64,000 nt of DNA from contig JXTC01000086.1 of NCBI GenBank assembly GCA_002914845.1, forward strand, positions 358,177 through 422,176. The letters run 5' to 3'. The DNA is from Trema orientale. Taxonomy: Eukaryota > Streptophyta > Magnoliopsida > Rosales > Cannabaceae. Within the stretch, counting starts at the first letter, position 1. Every line of letters begins with the position of its first letter. This document shows, piece by piece, positions 35,616-46,160 of this stretch. Below the pieces are notes generated by a model that did no database searches, was not told the DNA's origin, and saw nothing but the letters and a program-made list of their open reading frames with translations. A program made the translations under genes and the position numbers.

Positions 35616-37780
35616 TGCCTCGGACCTTAAAATGTGTCTTTGTTAGATATGCTAGTCATCAAAAAGGATACAGATGCTATCATCCTCCTACTAAGCGTAT
35701 GTTTATCACTATGAATGTTGTCTTTCACGAAGATACTATGTACTTCTCTAATTCTGACTTTCAGGGGGAGTATCCTGAGGAAATTTATACTCTTGTGTAC
35801 AACCTTGAGGAAGATATAGTGGAAGTATCTGATCAAAAGATAGGTAATTTAGATCCTAGCAGTCAAAACTTAGATGTGAGTGGTGATATCCTACACAGCA
35901 ACACAATAAACGTAGAAGTAGATGGATTGAAAACTATTAGTCAAAACTTTGACCTCGGTGGTATCGAGCACTCAGAAAGACAAGAAACCTCTGACATCGA
36001 GCCTAAGTCTTTCCAAATCAATACAGCAAACTAATCGTTGTCTGAGAATGTTCCTTATACAGTGCCTGAGTCATCTAAGAAACAGTTACCATAACATCTC
36101 ATCAGAGGTATTCCAAAACCAACATATGAACCTCAATTGTCTAGTAAATTGAGATATCCTATGAACCATTATATATCTACACATCGCTTGTCAAAAATAA
36201 ATCAGTTATTTGTCAATCAATTATCTGTTGTATCAATTCCTAATAGTATGCAGAAAGCTTTAACTGATCCAAGACAGAAAGCCGCAATGAATGAAGAGAT
36301 ATCCTCATTATAGAAGAACCAAACTTGGGACCTTGTGGACCTTCCCTCAGGAAAAAAATCAGTTGGGTGTCGATGAATTTTTACTGTGAAATACAAAGCT
36401 GATGGTATGATCGAACGTTTTAAGGCGAGATTGGTGGCAAAAGGATACACCCAAACTTATGGAATTAACTACACTGAATCATTTGTACCTATAGCCAAAA
36501 TCAACACAATCCGGGTCTTGTTATCCTTAGCTGTAAATTTTGATTGGCCTTTACAATAATTTGATGTGAAGAATGCATTCCTACACGGCGAACTATCTGA
36601 AGAAGTCTATATGAATCTCTCACAAGGGTGCATGGAAACAAAGAAGCAAAGCCAAAAGGTATGCAGACTGAAGAAATCATTGTATGGACTGAAGAAATCT
36701 CCTAGAGCTTGGTTTGGAAGATTCACAAAATCTATGATAGCCTTCGGTTGCCAACAAAGCAATCTAGATCACACTCTATTCTTAAAAAAATAGAATAGGA
36801 AAATTACTGCACTCATCATTTATGTAGATAACATAGTAGTAGCAGGAAATGATCCAGATAAAAGGAAGTTTTTGCAGGAATACTTGTATAGAGAATTGGA
36901 GATGAAAGATCTAGGTTCCTTGAAGTATTTTCTTGGAATAGAAGTATCACGATCAAGTTTAAGCATTTTCTTGTCCCAAAGGAAATATGCCTTAGATCTG
37001 CTTCAAGAAATTGGTATGTCAGCATGTAAACCAACAGATACACCAATTGAAGAAGGATTGAAATTACGTGTTGAAACCGATCAAGTTCCAGTTGACAAAG
37101 GGAGATACCAAAGGCTTGTTGGCAGATTAATGTACTTAGCACACAGAAGACCAGATCTTACATATGCATTGAGTATTGTTAGCCAATTTATACACAATCT
37201 GAGTGAACAACATATGAACACTGTCATACATATTTTGAGATATCTGAAGTTTGCTCTAGGAAAGGGAATTTTATTCTCTAGAAACACAGAAGAACAAACC
37301 ATAGATGTATACAATGATGCAGACTGGGCTGGAGATAAGAATGATATGCGATCCACTTCAGGATATTTTATATTTGTAGGTGGCAATCTTGTCACTTGGA
37401 GGAGCAAGAAGCAGAATGTTGTTGCCTGTTCAAGTGGAGAAGCAGAACTTAGAGGAATGGTACTTGGGATTTGTGAAGGATTGTGGCTTAAATTTTTCTT
37501 GCAGGATTTGGGATATTCACCAAATAAACCAATTCGACTATATTATGATAATAAGTCTGCACGTGACATGGCCCATAATCCAGTTCATCATGATTGAACA
37601 AAGCATGTTGAGGTTGACCAATTTTTTGTCGAGGAGAAATTAGAAGAGAAGATTTTGGAATTATCAGAGATTCGATCAGAAGATCAATTGGCAGACAATC
37701 TCATCAAAGCAGTGTCAAGTAGAATATTCTCAAAAATTATAAACAAGTTGGGCATAAGCGATATCTATGCACCAACTTGA
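35616..37780 (+). pseudogene. copia-1 reverse transcriptase and RNase H remnant
   Basis: Connection region GYRCYHPPTKRMF. RT palm ARLVAKGYTQTYGI, FDVKNAFLHGELSEEVYM and KKSLYGLKKSPRAWFGRF, with stops at several conserved Trp/Gln codons (for example before FDVKNAFLHG). RNase H shows DADWAGDKNDMRSTSGY and SSGEAELRGM, then YYDNKSARDMAHNPVHHD. A 241-codon open stretch remains at 36872-37597. Confidence 0.9.
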
Positions 37781-37787
37781 GGGGGAG

Positions 37788-37985
37788 AGTTGAGATGGTC
37801 AACGATTTTCTAAATTAATTATATTGATTGTATTGCCTTATATAGAGATTGTATAGATGTATATACATATTAAGGATTGTACGGACAGATTTCTAGGGGA
37901 CTAATTTATGAATTCTAGTTCTATATATACTGTATTGATCAGTGAAGAAATATGAATAAGATATAATTTGTCATTCTAGTTTATA
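37788..37985 (+). repeat. copia-1 3' LTR
   Basis: Starts AGTTGAGATGGTCAACG after the polypurine tract GGGGGAG and ends TCTAGTTTATA, followed by TTTTC. Confidence 0.85.
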
Positions 37986-37990
37986 TTTTC

Positions 37991-38473
37991 TAGCTCCCAA
38001 AGTATTCAGAAAAACGCTTTGAAATATCGTACGGAATTTTTTTTTTTTAAAAGGTCGTAAATTTGGTAATAGTTTTTTAAAAAATAGGTATAAATATCCA
38101 AAATCCTATAAAAAAGGCCAAATGGACAATTACTTGCTCCTCCGGGCTAAGAAGTCCTCTAAGACACGAAATAATGCGAACCAACTCATTGAAGAAAATG
38201 GACCCCCGAGAGGCTGTTGACAACAATTATGGGAAAACGTTTTGCTTTTCTGAAAAAGGAAGAAAGAAAATGACACTGAGTATCCATATCACAAAGGATC
38301 TTTTCAAAAAAAAAAAGAAGAAAGATATCACAAAGGACAAAGATTTTAGGGATTCTGGGTATCCATATCTTCACGAATGTGGATTGTCCACGTCAGAGTA
38401 ATTTCAATGATCCACGTGTGGTGCAATTAACACTCGCCATTCATGTCCTTAGAGAGACACACCAACTCATTTT
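37991..38473. repeat. Copy of the laccase upstream block (part 3)
   Basis: 38110-38360 matches 14215-14545: AAATGGACAATTACTTGCT, AAGACACGAAATA, GCTGTTGACAACAA and ATATCACAAAGGACA in the same order. In the left copy a laccase exon 2 relic follows at once; here none does. No gene seen. Confidence 0.7.
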
Positions 38474-38872
38474 GGGCCTGTTTGGATTGCCGGATTAAAG
38501 GGGGATTGGATTGGATTAAAGTTATCCTATGTTTAGTGTCATAAATTAAGTACATTGGATTGGACTAAAAATAATCTTGTCTCATAATAATCCCCTTAGA
38601 AGGGGATAACTTTATCTCTTTCAGAATTTGGGATTGAGGGGGATTAAGTAGTCACACGCTTCGAAGTCTCCTCTCGCTCGATCTTTTTCCTCCTCTGGTC
38701 CATCTCTGCTCGAGTCTGTGACTCTCCTCTGCTCGCTAGCTCTCAAAGCTTCAGGTTCTCACACGAAAGCTTGGCTCCCAAAGCTTCACATCTCTGTGGC
38801 TCTCCTCTATTCGCTGGCTCGCAAAGCTTAAGGTTCTCACACAAAAGCTTGGCTCCTAAAGCTTTAGGTCCC

Positions 38873-38907
38873 TCTCTCTCTCTCTCTCTCTCTCTCGCTC
38901 TCTCTCT
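38873..38907. repeat. (CT)n microsatellite
   Basis: CCCTCTCTCTCTCTC run with one G interruption. Confidence 0.9.
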
Positions 38908-39459
38908 GACCTCCTCAGTTTTTCAAAACAGAACCACCTCCATTTTCGTTCCTCAATCCTTACCAAGACCTGTGTTTCGAATATCTTTTTTGAGCTTCAA
39001 AATTTGGGTCTATCTTGGTTTGATGAGATTTAATTTGATTAGATTTTGTGGAAGAATTACCATGAGTTTAAGTCTGGTTGTGCTTAGATTCTTTTATTGG
39101 AACTTTTTTCTTCATTTTATGGTGGCTGTGTATACTTGATTTTGCGCAAATAAAGTGTTCGACAAAATGCTCAATTAAAATATTGAGTTGATTAGATCAG
39201 ATTCAAGTGAGTGTGATATAATTACTTGTACTACTACTTGTTTTGGCTCAATTTGCATGATGGGTAAAGGGTAGTCAAATTTGAATAATGTTCTTTGATG
39301 TAATTTTTGATAAAACAATATTTAACCAAATATGTTGTGACAAACTTATTTATCTTGTTACAATTTGTGAATTTTCTCTGTTTCCACAATTGGGTATGTT
39401 TTAAAAAAATTCAGGTCCACAATTTGTTAATTTTTTAAGAAAAAACTTAATGTGGACAA

Positions 39460-39648
39460 ATGTGGCAGCCACAAGATTTTCTTCCAGACTCGGAGTTTGA
39501 TTGTTTTTATAATCAAGTCAAGGAGTTAAGGGAAAGGGCAAAGTAAATTCAAGATGGCTATTTTTTTGTGTTGGTTGGAGATATAATCACTGAAGAAGCA
39601 CCTTCAACATACCAGACAATGCTTAATACTCAAGATAGAGTTTGAGAT
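39460..39648 (+). pseudogene. Unrecognised coding-like remnant in the Harbinger-like relic
   Basis: Reading [20 protein letters not shown], a stop at 39544, then [17 protein letters not shown] in the same frame to 39648. Composition is protein-like and the frame continues past the stop, so it may be a decayed exon; I do not recognise the family. Confidence 0.3.
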
Positions 39649-40135
39649 GAGACTATTCACTATCTGATTAATTCGGGACAGGTAAACATGAAGCAAATTT
39701 AGTGGACCATTCAATATCTGATTGGTTCAGGAATGGTGAGATCCTCAATCGTTTGCCCTTATTTGTTCAGTTTTATTAGATTTACCTATTTTTCGCCAAT
39801 TATTGTTAGGAAAGCATTTAGGAAGTTTGGTATGTGATGATAGTGCTGGATTGCTTCCAAACATTATGCATATGGAAAAGATGGAATTGACCAGAAATCA
39901 ATTTTTCCCCATAATCTTATATTATCTATGGCTTCTTAGTTGTGTTAGTACTTTTCCTTTAGAAAATTTTGGCCCTTAAGAACCAGGCCTGGTTAGTAAA
40001 ATATGAAAAACAGATTATTGTGCTATGCCAAGGAGAAATCTTCTTTTATTTTATTTATATTCGTAGAGAGCTTTCCATTCATGTTAACTTCTCTCATTTA
40101 GGTAACTGATAGAATATCTATATACAACTAGTGTG

Positions 40136-40321
40136 TGAAGAAATGGTTTTTTCTTATCTTATTGATTCTGAGAAAGATACAGTTTATAGGAGTAAAACAA
40201 ATCTCCTAATTAATTACAAAAAATATCTCCTAATTAATTAAAAATATATTTGTAATATTTTGTAATTAATTCTAATTGATACATTTGTAATTAATTCTAA
40301 TTGATACAAAATAATTCAACA
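40136..40321 (-). repeat. copia-2 3' LTR
   Basis: Next to the polypurine tract (minus strand CAACTTGAGGGGGAG) at 40322-40336. Flanked on the left by GTGTG. Confidence 0.92.
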
Positions 40322-40329
40322 CTCCCCCT

Positions 40330-41103
40330 CAAGTTGGTGCATATATATTGCACATGCCCAACTTGTCTAAGAATTTTNGGATAACCTAAATCATGTAAAA
40401 GGAGTCTTATCCATAACGCTTCACAAAGTCCGAGAGCCATACTTCTGAATTCTGCTTCTGCACTCGAGCGAGCCACAACATTTTGTTTCTTGCTTCTCCA
40501 TGTCACAAGATTACCTCCTACAAAAGTAAAATAACCAGATGTCGATCGTCTGTCATCTATAGAACTGGCCCAGTCGCCATCAGTATATACTTTTATGTTT
40601 TGGAAATCTGGAGTTTTTGTAAACAATATACTTTTTCCTGGGGCAGACTTCAAATATCTCAAAATACATAAAACTGCATTCATGTGTTGTTCTCCAAGAT
40701 TATGCATAAACTGGCTGACAATGCTCAAAGCGTAAGCTAAATCTGGTCTTGTATGTGATAAGTACATTAATTTTCCTACAATCTTTTGATATCTCCCCTT
40801 ATCAGCTGGAATCTGGTTGGACTCGAAACACAATTTTAAACCTTCTTCTACTAGTGTATCAACTGGTTGACATACTGACATACCAGTCTCTTGTAATAGA
40901 TCCAAGGCATATTTCCTTTGAGACAAGAAAATACCTTTCTGAGATCAAGATACTTCAATTCCCAGAAAATATTTTAGAGGGCCTAGGTCTTCCATTTCAA
41001 ATTCTTTGGACAAATATTTCTGTAAAGCCTTCTTTTCTTCATGATCATTTCCTGTAACCACCATGTCATCAACGTATATAATGAGTGCAGTAATCTTATC
41101 CTC
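40330..41103 (-). pseudogene. copia-2 RT end and truncated RNase H
   Basis: IIYVDDMVVTGND, KYFLGIEVS and SQRKYALDLLQETG, then RNase H with DGDWASSIDDRRSTSGYF and SSAEAEFRSM. After LLHDLGY the sequence jumps across a single N (40379) to the region before the polypurine tract. About 200-250 bp present in copia-1, including the YYDNKSA block, are missing. Confidence 0.88.
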
Positions 41104-42210
41104 TCATTTTTTTAAGAAGAGGGTATGATCTGAATTGCTCTGATGGTAGCCAAATGCTATGATGGACCTCGTGAATCTCCCAAACCATGCTCTTGGTGAT
41201 TGCTTTAAACCATCCAATGATTTTTTTAACTTGCATATCTTTTGTCTATGTTTGTTGGGTATCATGCATCTTGGTGGAAGATCCATGTAGACTTCTTCAG
41301 ATAATTCGCCATGAAGAAAAGCATTCTTCACATCGAATTGTTGTAATGGCCAATCCAAGTTTGCAGCTAAAGACAGTAAGACACGAATCGTGTTAATTTT
41401 GGCAACAGGTGTAAATGTCTCTGTATAATCAATCCCGTAGGTTTGAGTGTATCCTTTTGCCACAAGCCTCACTTTAAAGCGCTCGTTTGTACCATCAGCT
41501 TTATACTTCACTGTATAAATCCATCGACATCTAACCGGTTTCTTTTCTGGTGAAGGATCAACAAGTTCCCATGTTTCATTTTTTTGAAGAGATTTCATTT
41601 CCTCATTCATAGCTGCTTTCCATCTAGGATCAATCAAGGCTTCCTGCACACTATTAGGAATAGATACAACAGATAATTGATTCACAAATGACATGTTTGA
41701 TTTTGACAAACAATGGTTAGACACATAATTGCTCATGGGATATTTTACTGTACTAGATAGGTCAGGCTCATATGTGGATTTAGGTACACCTCTGGTGTGA
41801 CGATGTGGTAGTTGTTTTCTGGAGGGCTCAAGAACATCCTCAGCAAACGATTGGTTTGGTGTATCATTGGCAGGTTCTAATTCACGAAAAGTTGAAGTTG
41901 CTTCTTCTGTCAATTGGTTATGGCCATTGTGGTCCACAAAAGGACCAATGGAATCACCAATATCTTGAGCAGCTTATGTGTCATGATCCAAGTTAATACC
42001 ACTTATATCTAATATGCCTATATTCTGCTCCCCATACTCGGGAAAATCATCATAATCTAAAATCTGAATTTCGTGATGATAATTCTCCCCCTGAAATCCA
42101 GACTCAGAACTAAAATACATAGTATCTTCATGGAAGACAACGTCCATAGTGACAAACAGCCGTCGTGTGGGAGGATGGTAGCACTTGTACCCTTTTTGAA
42201 TGAGTGGCAC
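41104..42210 (-). pseudogene. copia-2 connection region and reverse transcriptase N-terminal part
   Basis: GYKCYHPPTRRLFVTMDVVF leads into a 277-codon open stretch with ALIDPRWKAAMNEEM, ARLVAKGYTQ-like RLVAKGYTQTYGIDYTETF, FDVKNAFLHGELSEEVYM and SPRAWFGRF. It ends at a stop just before the catalytic box, which reads intact YVDD at about 41076-41065. Confidence 0.9.
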
Positions 42211-42256
42211 ATCCTAAGAAGACACACCGTAGTGCTCAAGGAGATAACTTATCTCG

Positions 42257-42982
42257 TTAGTGTCTATGGAGATGTACATATGCTACATACCCGAATACAT
42301 GGGGTGGTAAATTGGGGACAGTCGGGGCTACCACTGCATTAGTAAGTGCTTGAAATGGTGTCTGAAATTTGATAGTACTGGAGGGCATCCTATTAATCAA
42401 GTATGCTGCAGAAGCAAGTGCTTCTCCCCAATATGATAGCGGCATATGAGCTTGGATGAGCGAAGCACGAACCACTTCTAACAAGTGTCGATTTTTGCAT
42501 TCAGCAATGCCATTTTGTTGTGGTGTATTTGAACAACTAGTTTGATGTATAATACCATGTGCTTCCAAATATTGTCGTAGGTCAGAACTTTGGTATTCGC
42601 CGCCATTATCACTTCGGAGAACCTGAATATGACTATTGTATTGAGTACGTATCATGTTATGAAACTTCTAAAATAATGTGTTTACCTCACTTTTGGATTG
42701 CATCAAACATACCCATGTCATCCTGGTACAGTCATCAATAAATGTGATGAACCAACATGATCCACTCAAAGTAGTGACTTTAGATGGACTCCATACATCA
42801 GTATGTAATACCATAAATGGTACTAGACTTGGATTCAAGATCAATGGAAAAGAAGTACGACGACTTTTGGCTAATTCACAAACATCACATTGAAAACTAG
42901 AAATATCCAATTTGGCAAATAAGCTTGGAAATAACCTTTTCAAGTATCCAAAAGAAGCATGGCCAAGTCGACGATGATATAA
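42257..42982 (-). pseudogene. copia-2 integrase
   Basis: GYLKRLFPSLF and CDVCELAKSRR end the zinc-binding part. HTDVWSP, RSDNGGEYQS and NTPQQNGIAECKN carry the three catalytic acidic residues D, D and E. A stop separates the first D from the second. Confidence 0.88.
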
Positions 42983-43738
42983 CTAAATTTCAGTTCGCCT
43001 TTTCTCTGTATCAGTACTATTCACTGTCAAACCTTGATGCAGTTTAGTCAAAGTTTCTAGCTTTAAGTCCAAATAATATAGCTTGCCTCGCCGAACACCG
43101 TGACCAATCGTTTGCCTTGTGTAGATGTCCTTAAAAACACAAAATTCAGGCCAAAAAATCACAACACAAGATAAGGTGGTGGTTATTTGGGAAACAGATA
43201 AAATGTTATAATCAAGTGAGGGAACAACTAGCACAGAGTCTAGATTCAAAGAAGGACTAAGGGATAAAGATCCTTCCCCAATGACTGGGGTTGAGGTACC
43301 ATTTGCAGTGGAAACAAATTTTTGAGTGGATGGTCTAATAGAAGAACAATTATTAGAATCAAATGTCATGTGATCAGTAACACTAGAATCAATTATCCAT
43401 GTATTATTAGAAACAGTTGTAGAGGTGTGAAATATCTTACTATCATTGTCTGTAGCAGCTACTAAAGCAGAGGCCTCCTTGAAATGTTCAGTCCATGGAT
43501 CACAAATATGGTCCCACCATTCTGTACTAAGGTATTTTTGTGAGTGACAACAATGAATTGAACTTTTATCACTCTTTTTTTTTTTTTTTAAGTCCAAGCC
43601 CAAACCCCTTTTTGTTTTTTTTATTTTCGTCCAAATCCAACAATTAGGACTTGATCTTAGACTTGGCCCACTTGGGTAGGAGTAATTAGGGCCCACAAAA
43701 TTGGGCTTTTCCTTTTCTTTTTTTTTCTTTCTTGTCAC
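42983..43738 (-). pseudogene. copia-2 protease remnant fused to leader
   Basis: Open for 251 codons. The C-terminal part shows STEWWDHICDPW (following where the gag knuckle should be), then WIIDSSVTDHMTFD and YNILSVSQIT. The catalytic D-S-G is D-S-S, which should abolish protease activity. The Lys-rich N-terminal part is read from leader sequence, showing that gag was deleted. Confidence 0.85.
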
Positions 43739-44692
43739 GGGTAACAGACCCTCTCCCTCTTTTTATTTTTTTTGTATTCTTAACTAATAACTATATATAT
43801 ATATAAGTTCAGACAGAGTAAACCTAGTTACTAAGAATGGTGGCGGCTGGTTCAGACATAGGGGTGCGGCGCGGCGGCTGGTTCAGGCGCAGGGGTGCGG
43901 CGCGGCGGCTGGTTCAGCGATGGTGCGGGTGCGAGAGGCATCGGTAGGTGCTCAATGCTGAGGCTCGGCTGAGTGTTGGTCGGTGGTGGTCTTGGCAGAG
44001 AGAGGAGCTCGATGGTGAACGGCTGGCGCTGGTGGTCACAGGTGTTTCTGGGTCTTGCGTTAAGGCGACGGCAGAGCTTTTGGCTGGTGTGACCACGAGG
44101 CATGGATGCAGGATGGGTACAGCTCTATTCAGGTGCAAGGGGGACACGTGAGGCTGCTGGTGGTCTGCGGCAGGAAGTAGAGGTGCTGGTACAGGCGATT
44201 TATGGGCAGCGGACTTGCGGTGAGTCGATGGACTGGTTTTCGGGCTGAGACGAACTCAGCTAGGAGGTGGGCGGTCGCCTCTGGGTGTTTCCGATGAGGT
44301 CAAGCTCCGGCGAGTTGGAGCAGCTTTCGGTGGTGCTCGGATTTCCGATGGAGGTGGTGGTACACGGCGGACAACACTTGTTCTGGGTTGTCTCAGGTTA
44401 GTCTCGGTCGACGAAGGAGCTTCTGCGAGCTCGGTGGCGATCATATTGCTTCAAAAAAAAAAAAAACTGATCTGGGCAATCTCAAGCAAGGCAAACAAAG
44501 TGGCCTGATGAGAATTCTCTCTCTGGGTTGGCCTTTTTCATGGATTATTAGATCAAAGGCCGATGATATTAATAGCAAGCAGAATTGGCTGCCTGGCTGG
44601 TTTCGCGAAACAGAGACGTGTGAGGTTGTTTTTTTTTTTTTTTTTTTTTTTTTTAAGAATTTCGCTGGAAATAACAGAGTTCCGACTTTCCA
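43739..44692 (-). other. copia-2 leader with GC-rich proline-codon-like stretch
   Basis: No gag domain. 43840-44450 is unusually GC-rich, with a 32 bp duplicated GGTGCGGCGCGGCGGCTGGT block near 43862-43915. Short open frames rich in Pro, Thr and Ser occur in several frames but none resembles a known protein, so I treat it as leader. Confidence 0.5.
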
Positions 44693-44878
44693 TGAAGAAG
44701 TGGTTTTTTCTTATCTTATTGATTCTGAGAAAGATACAATTTATAGGACTAAAATAAATCTCTTAATTAATTACAAAAAATATCTCTTAATTAATCACAA
44801 ATATATTTGTAATATTTTGTAATTAATTCTAATCGATACATTTGCAATTAATTCTAATTGATACAAAATAATTCAACA
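44693..44878 (-). repeat. copia-2 5' LTR
   Basis: TGAAGAAGTGG ... ATAATTCAACA on the plus strand. The sequence inside it (minus TGGAAAGTCGGAACTC) does not match the initiator Met-tRNA primer site used by copia-1 and copia-3. Confidence 0.92.
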
Positions 44879-45239
44879 GTGTGGACTTTCGTTATCTGGT
44901 TTAGTACTAATAGGTTTGCTTAATCACATTGTTGTGTCTTACTCTTCCTTTACAAACTAAATCTTTTCTAGTACTGAAATAATACTTTAATTTCTTTTGG
45001 TCAATAACTGGTTTGGTTCATTTCCAATGCCAACTATGGTGACTACTGAAGCAGTAATTGCTTCTGGATGTACCAATTATTATATATCTATTTCCTTATT
45101 TAATCAATAAGATTCATTAAGTTTTCCCTCTAGATTAAACATGGTGATGCGTGAACTCCTTTAGGAAAATAGCTGTATGGGTGAGGTGCGTGACAAGCCA
45201 AGATATTGAATTAGGGAAGGTGGAATTGCGATAATATTT

Positions 45240-45345
45240 TAGGTATTTGGGACCGAGATATAGGGTTCATGTTTGTGTTCCCAGGTTGGGAGGGATGGAC
45301 AAGAAACGACGGAGGACTGCCTCGCAAATTTATGTGCTATGTAAT
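45240..45345 (+). pseudogene. Harbinger-like transposase fragment
   Basis: In one frame GIWDRDIGFMFVFPGWEG then NDGGLPRK. Plant PIF/Harbinger nucleases carry an aspartate-containing segment ending F-T/A-x-V-x-x-GWEGSAxD. The match rests on about ten residues read by eye. Confidence 0.45.
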
Positions 45346-45480
45346 AAAATTTTTACTAGATTATATTATGGTATTTATGAATAGTATTTTCTTTTACTTT
45401 GTCCAATGGTGGAATTGATGAAGACATGATAATATTTTATTTTGTTTTGTGATGATGTGTGTAGATATATATATATATAT

Positions 45481-45715
45481 GGTCGCCAATCCAGTATGTA
45501 TTTTTTTTTTACCTATGTATAGGTATTTTTTTTAGCCGTTAGATCATCATCTAATGGTGATTCAACGGCTATAATGATATATATGAAAAGACATGCATCA
45601 TTAATGCTATTTCTCTCTTGCTTTTTAATATAAAAAAAAAATGCAAAAAAAATTTTCATTAACCAAATTGATACCTATACATAGTTAAAAAAAAAATACC
45701 TACTGGATTGGTGCC
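45481..45715 (+). mobile_element. TA-microsatellite MITE, copy M3
   Basis: GGTCGCCAATCCAGTATG ... CCTACTGGATTGGTGCC between (AT)n tracts on both sides; central palindrome AGCCGTTAGATCATCATC / GGTGATTCAACGGCT. Confidence 0.8.
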
Positions 45716-46160
45716 GTGTATATATATATATAGGTTACGACATACATTTGAATACTTGTCGTTTGTTAGTATAGACACAGGATTATGCCACCAACAATAA
45801 TTATTAAATTTTAAGTATACTTTTTTAATTTAAAATCTGAAGTTAATTTTTTAATGCTATTAAAAAAATTATGCTCATTTAATTTCTTATTTAGATTTTA
45901 GGTTAATTTTAATTTATTTATAGATAATAAAAGAAAATTTAGTTATTTATTTATAGTTTTTAAAAATCAAACTTCAAAATTTGTTTTTTAGTTAAAAATA
46001 TGAGATATACAAGTTAATTCTATCCTAACAAAAACTAGCAAACTAAACATGGGATAGGTTTGGACTATAATCCTATCATATCTCATCCAATCCAATCCAA
46101 TCCAATCTTTTAAAATAGTCCAATCCTATTCTATCCTATCCTGGATGCCAAACAGAGTCT

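Larger units (their letters stand above)
32484..37985 (+). mobile_element. copia-1, full-length but dead Ty1/copia element
   Basis: Two LTRs of ~199 bp with about 10% differences by eye, a primer site, gag, protease, integrase, RT and RNase H in Ty1/copia order, and a polypurine tract (TTGAGGGGGAGA). TTTTC flanks it at 32479-32483 and 37986-37990. Frames are broken by several stops and frameshifts, and the RT box YVDD reads YVDN (36831-36842). It inserted in the upstream copy of the laccase relic. Confidence 0.9.
40136..44878 (-). mobile_element. copia-2, Ty1/copia element with intact ends, lacking gag
   Basis: LTRs at 40136-40321 and 44693-44878 (186 bp each, about 10 differences by eye) start TGTTGAATTATTTTG on the minus strand. 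A perfect GTGTG duplication lies at 40131-40135 and 44879-44883. Total 4743 bp. Order on the minus strand: 5' LTR, leader, protease, integrase, RT, RNase H, polypurine tract, 3' LTR. Gag is missing and RNase H is truncated. It is younger than copia-1 by LTR difference. It sits inside the Harbinger-like relic. Confidence 0.92.
38474..46160. mobile_element. Probable PIF/Harbinger relic, split by copia-2
   Basis: Left end GGGCCTGTTTGGATTGCCGG and right end CCTGGATGCCAAACAGAGTC are imperfect inverted repeats, both followed inward by several GGATT/AATCC repeats. A fragment at 45240-45345 reads GIWDRDIGFMFVFPGWEG, resembling the F-x-x-x-GWEG block of plant Harbinger transposases. The 3 bp duplication expected is not seen. 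The rest, apart from copia-2 and MITE M3, is noncoding, including a (CT)n-rich stretch with a ~75 bp tandem duplication at 38725-38870. Confidence 0.45.

Noticed and set aside
43852-44444. Overlapping Pro/Thr/Ser-rich open frames on both strands
   Set aside because: They lie in the GC-rich leader of copia-2, overlap in several frames and match no family.
44388-44822. 144-codon frame running into the LTR
   Set aside because: Crosses a poly-T tract and the copia-2 5' LTR boundary on the antisense strand; not a gene.
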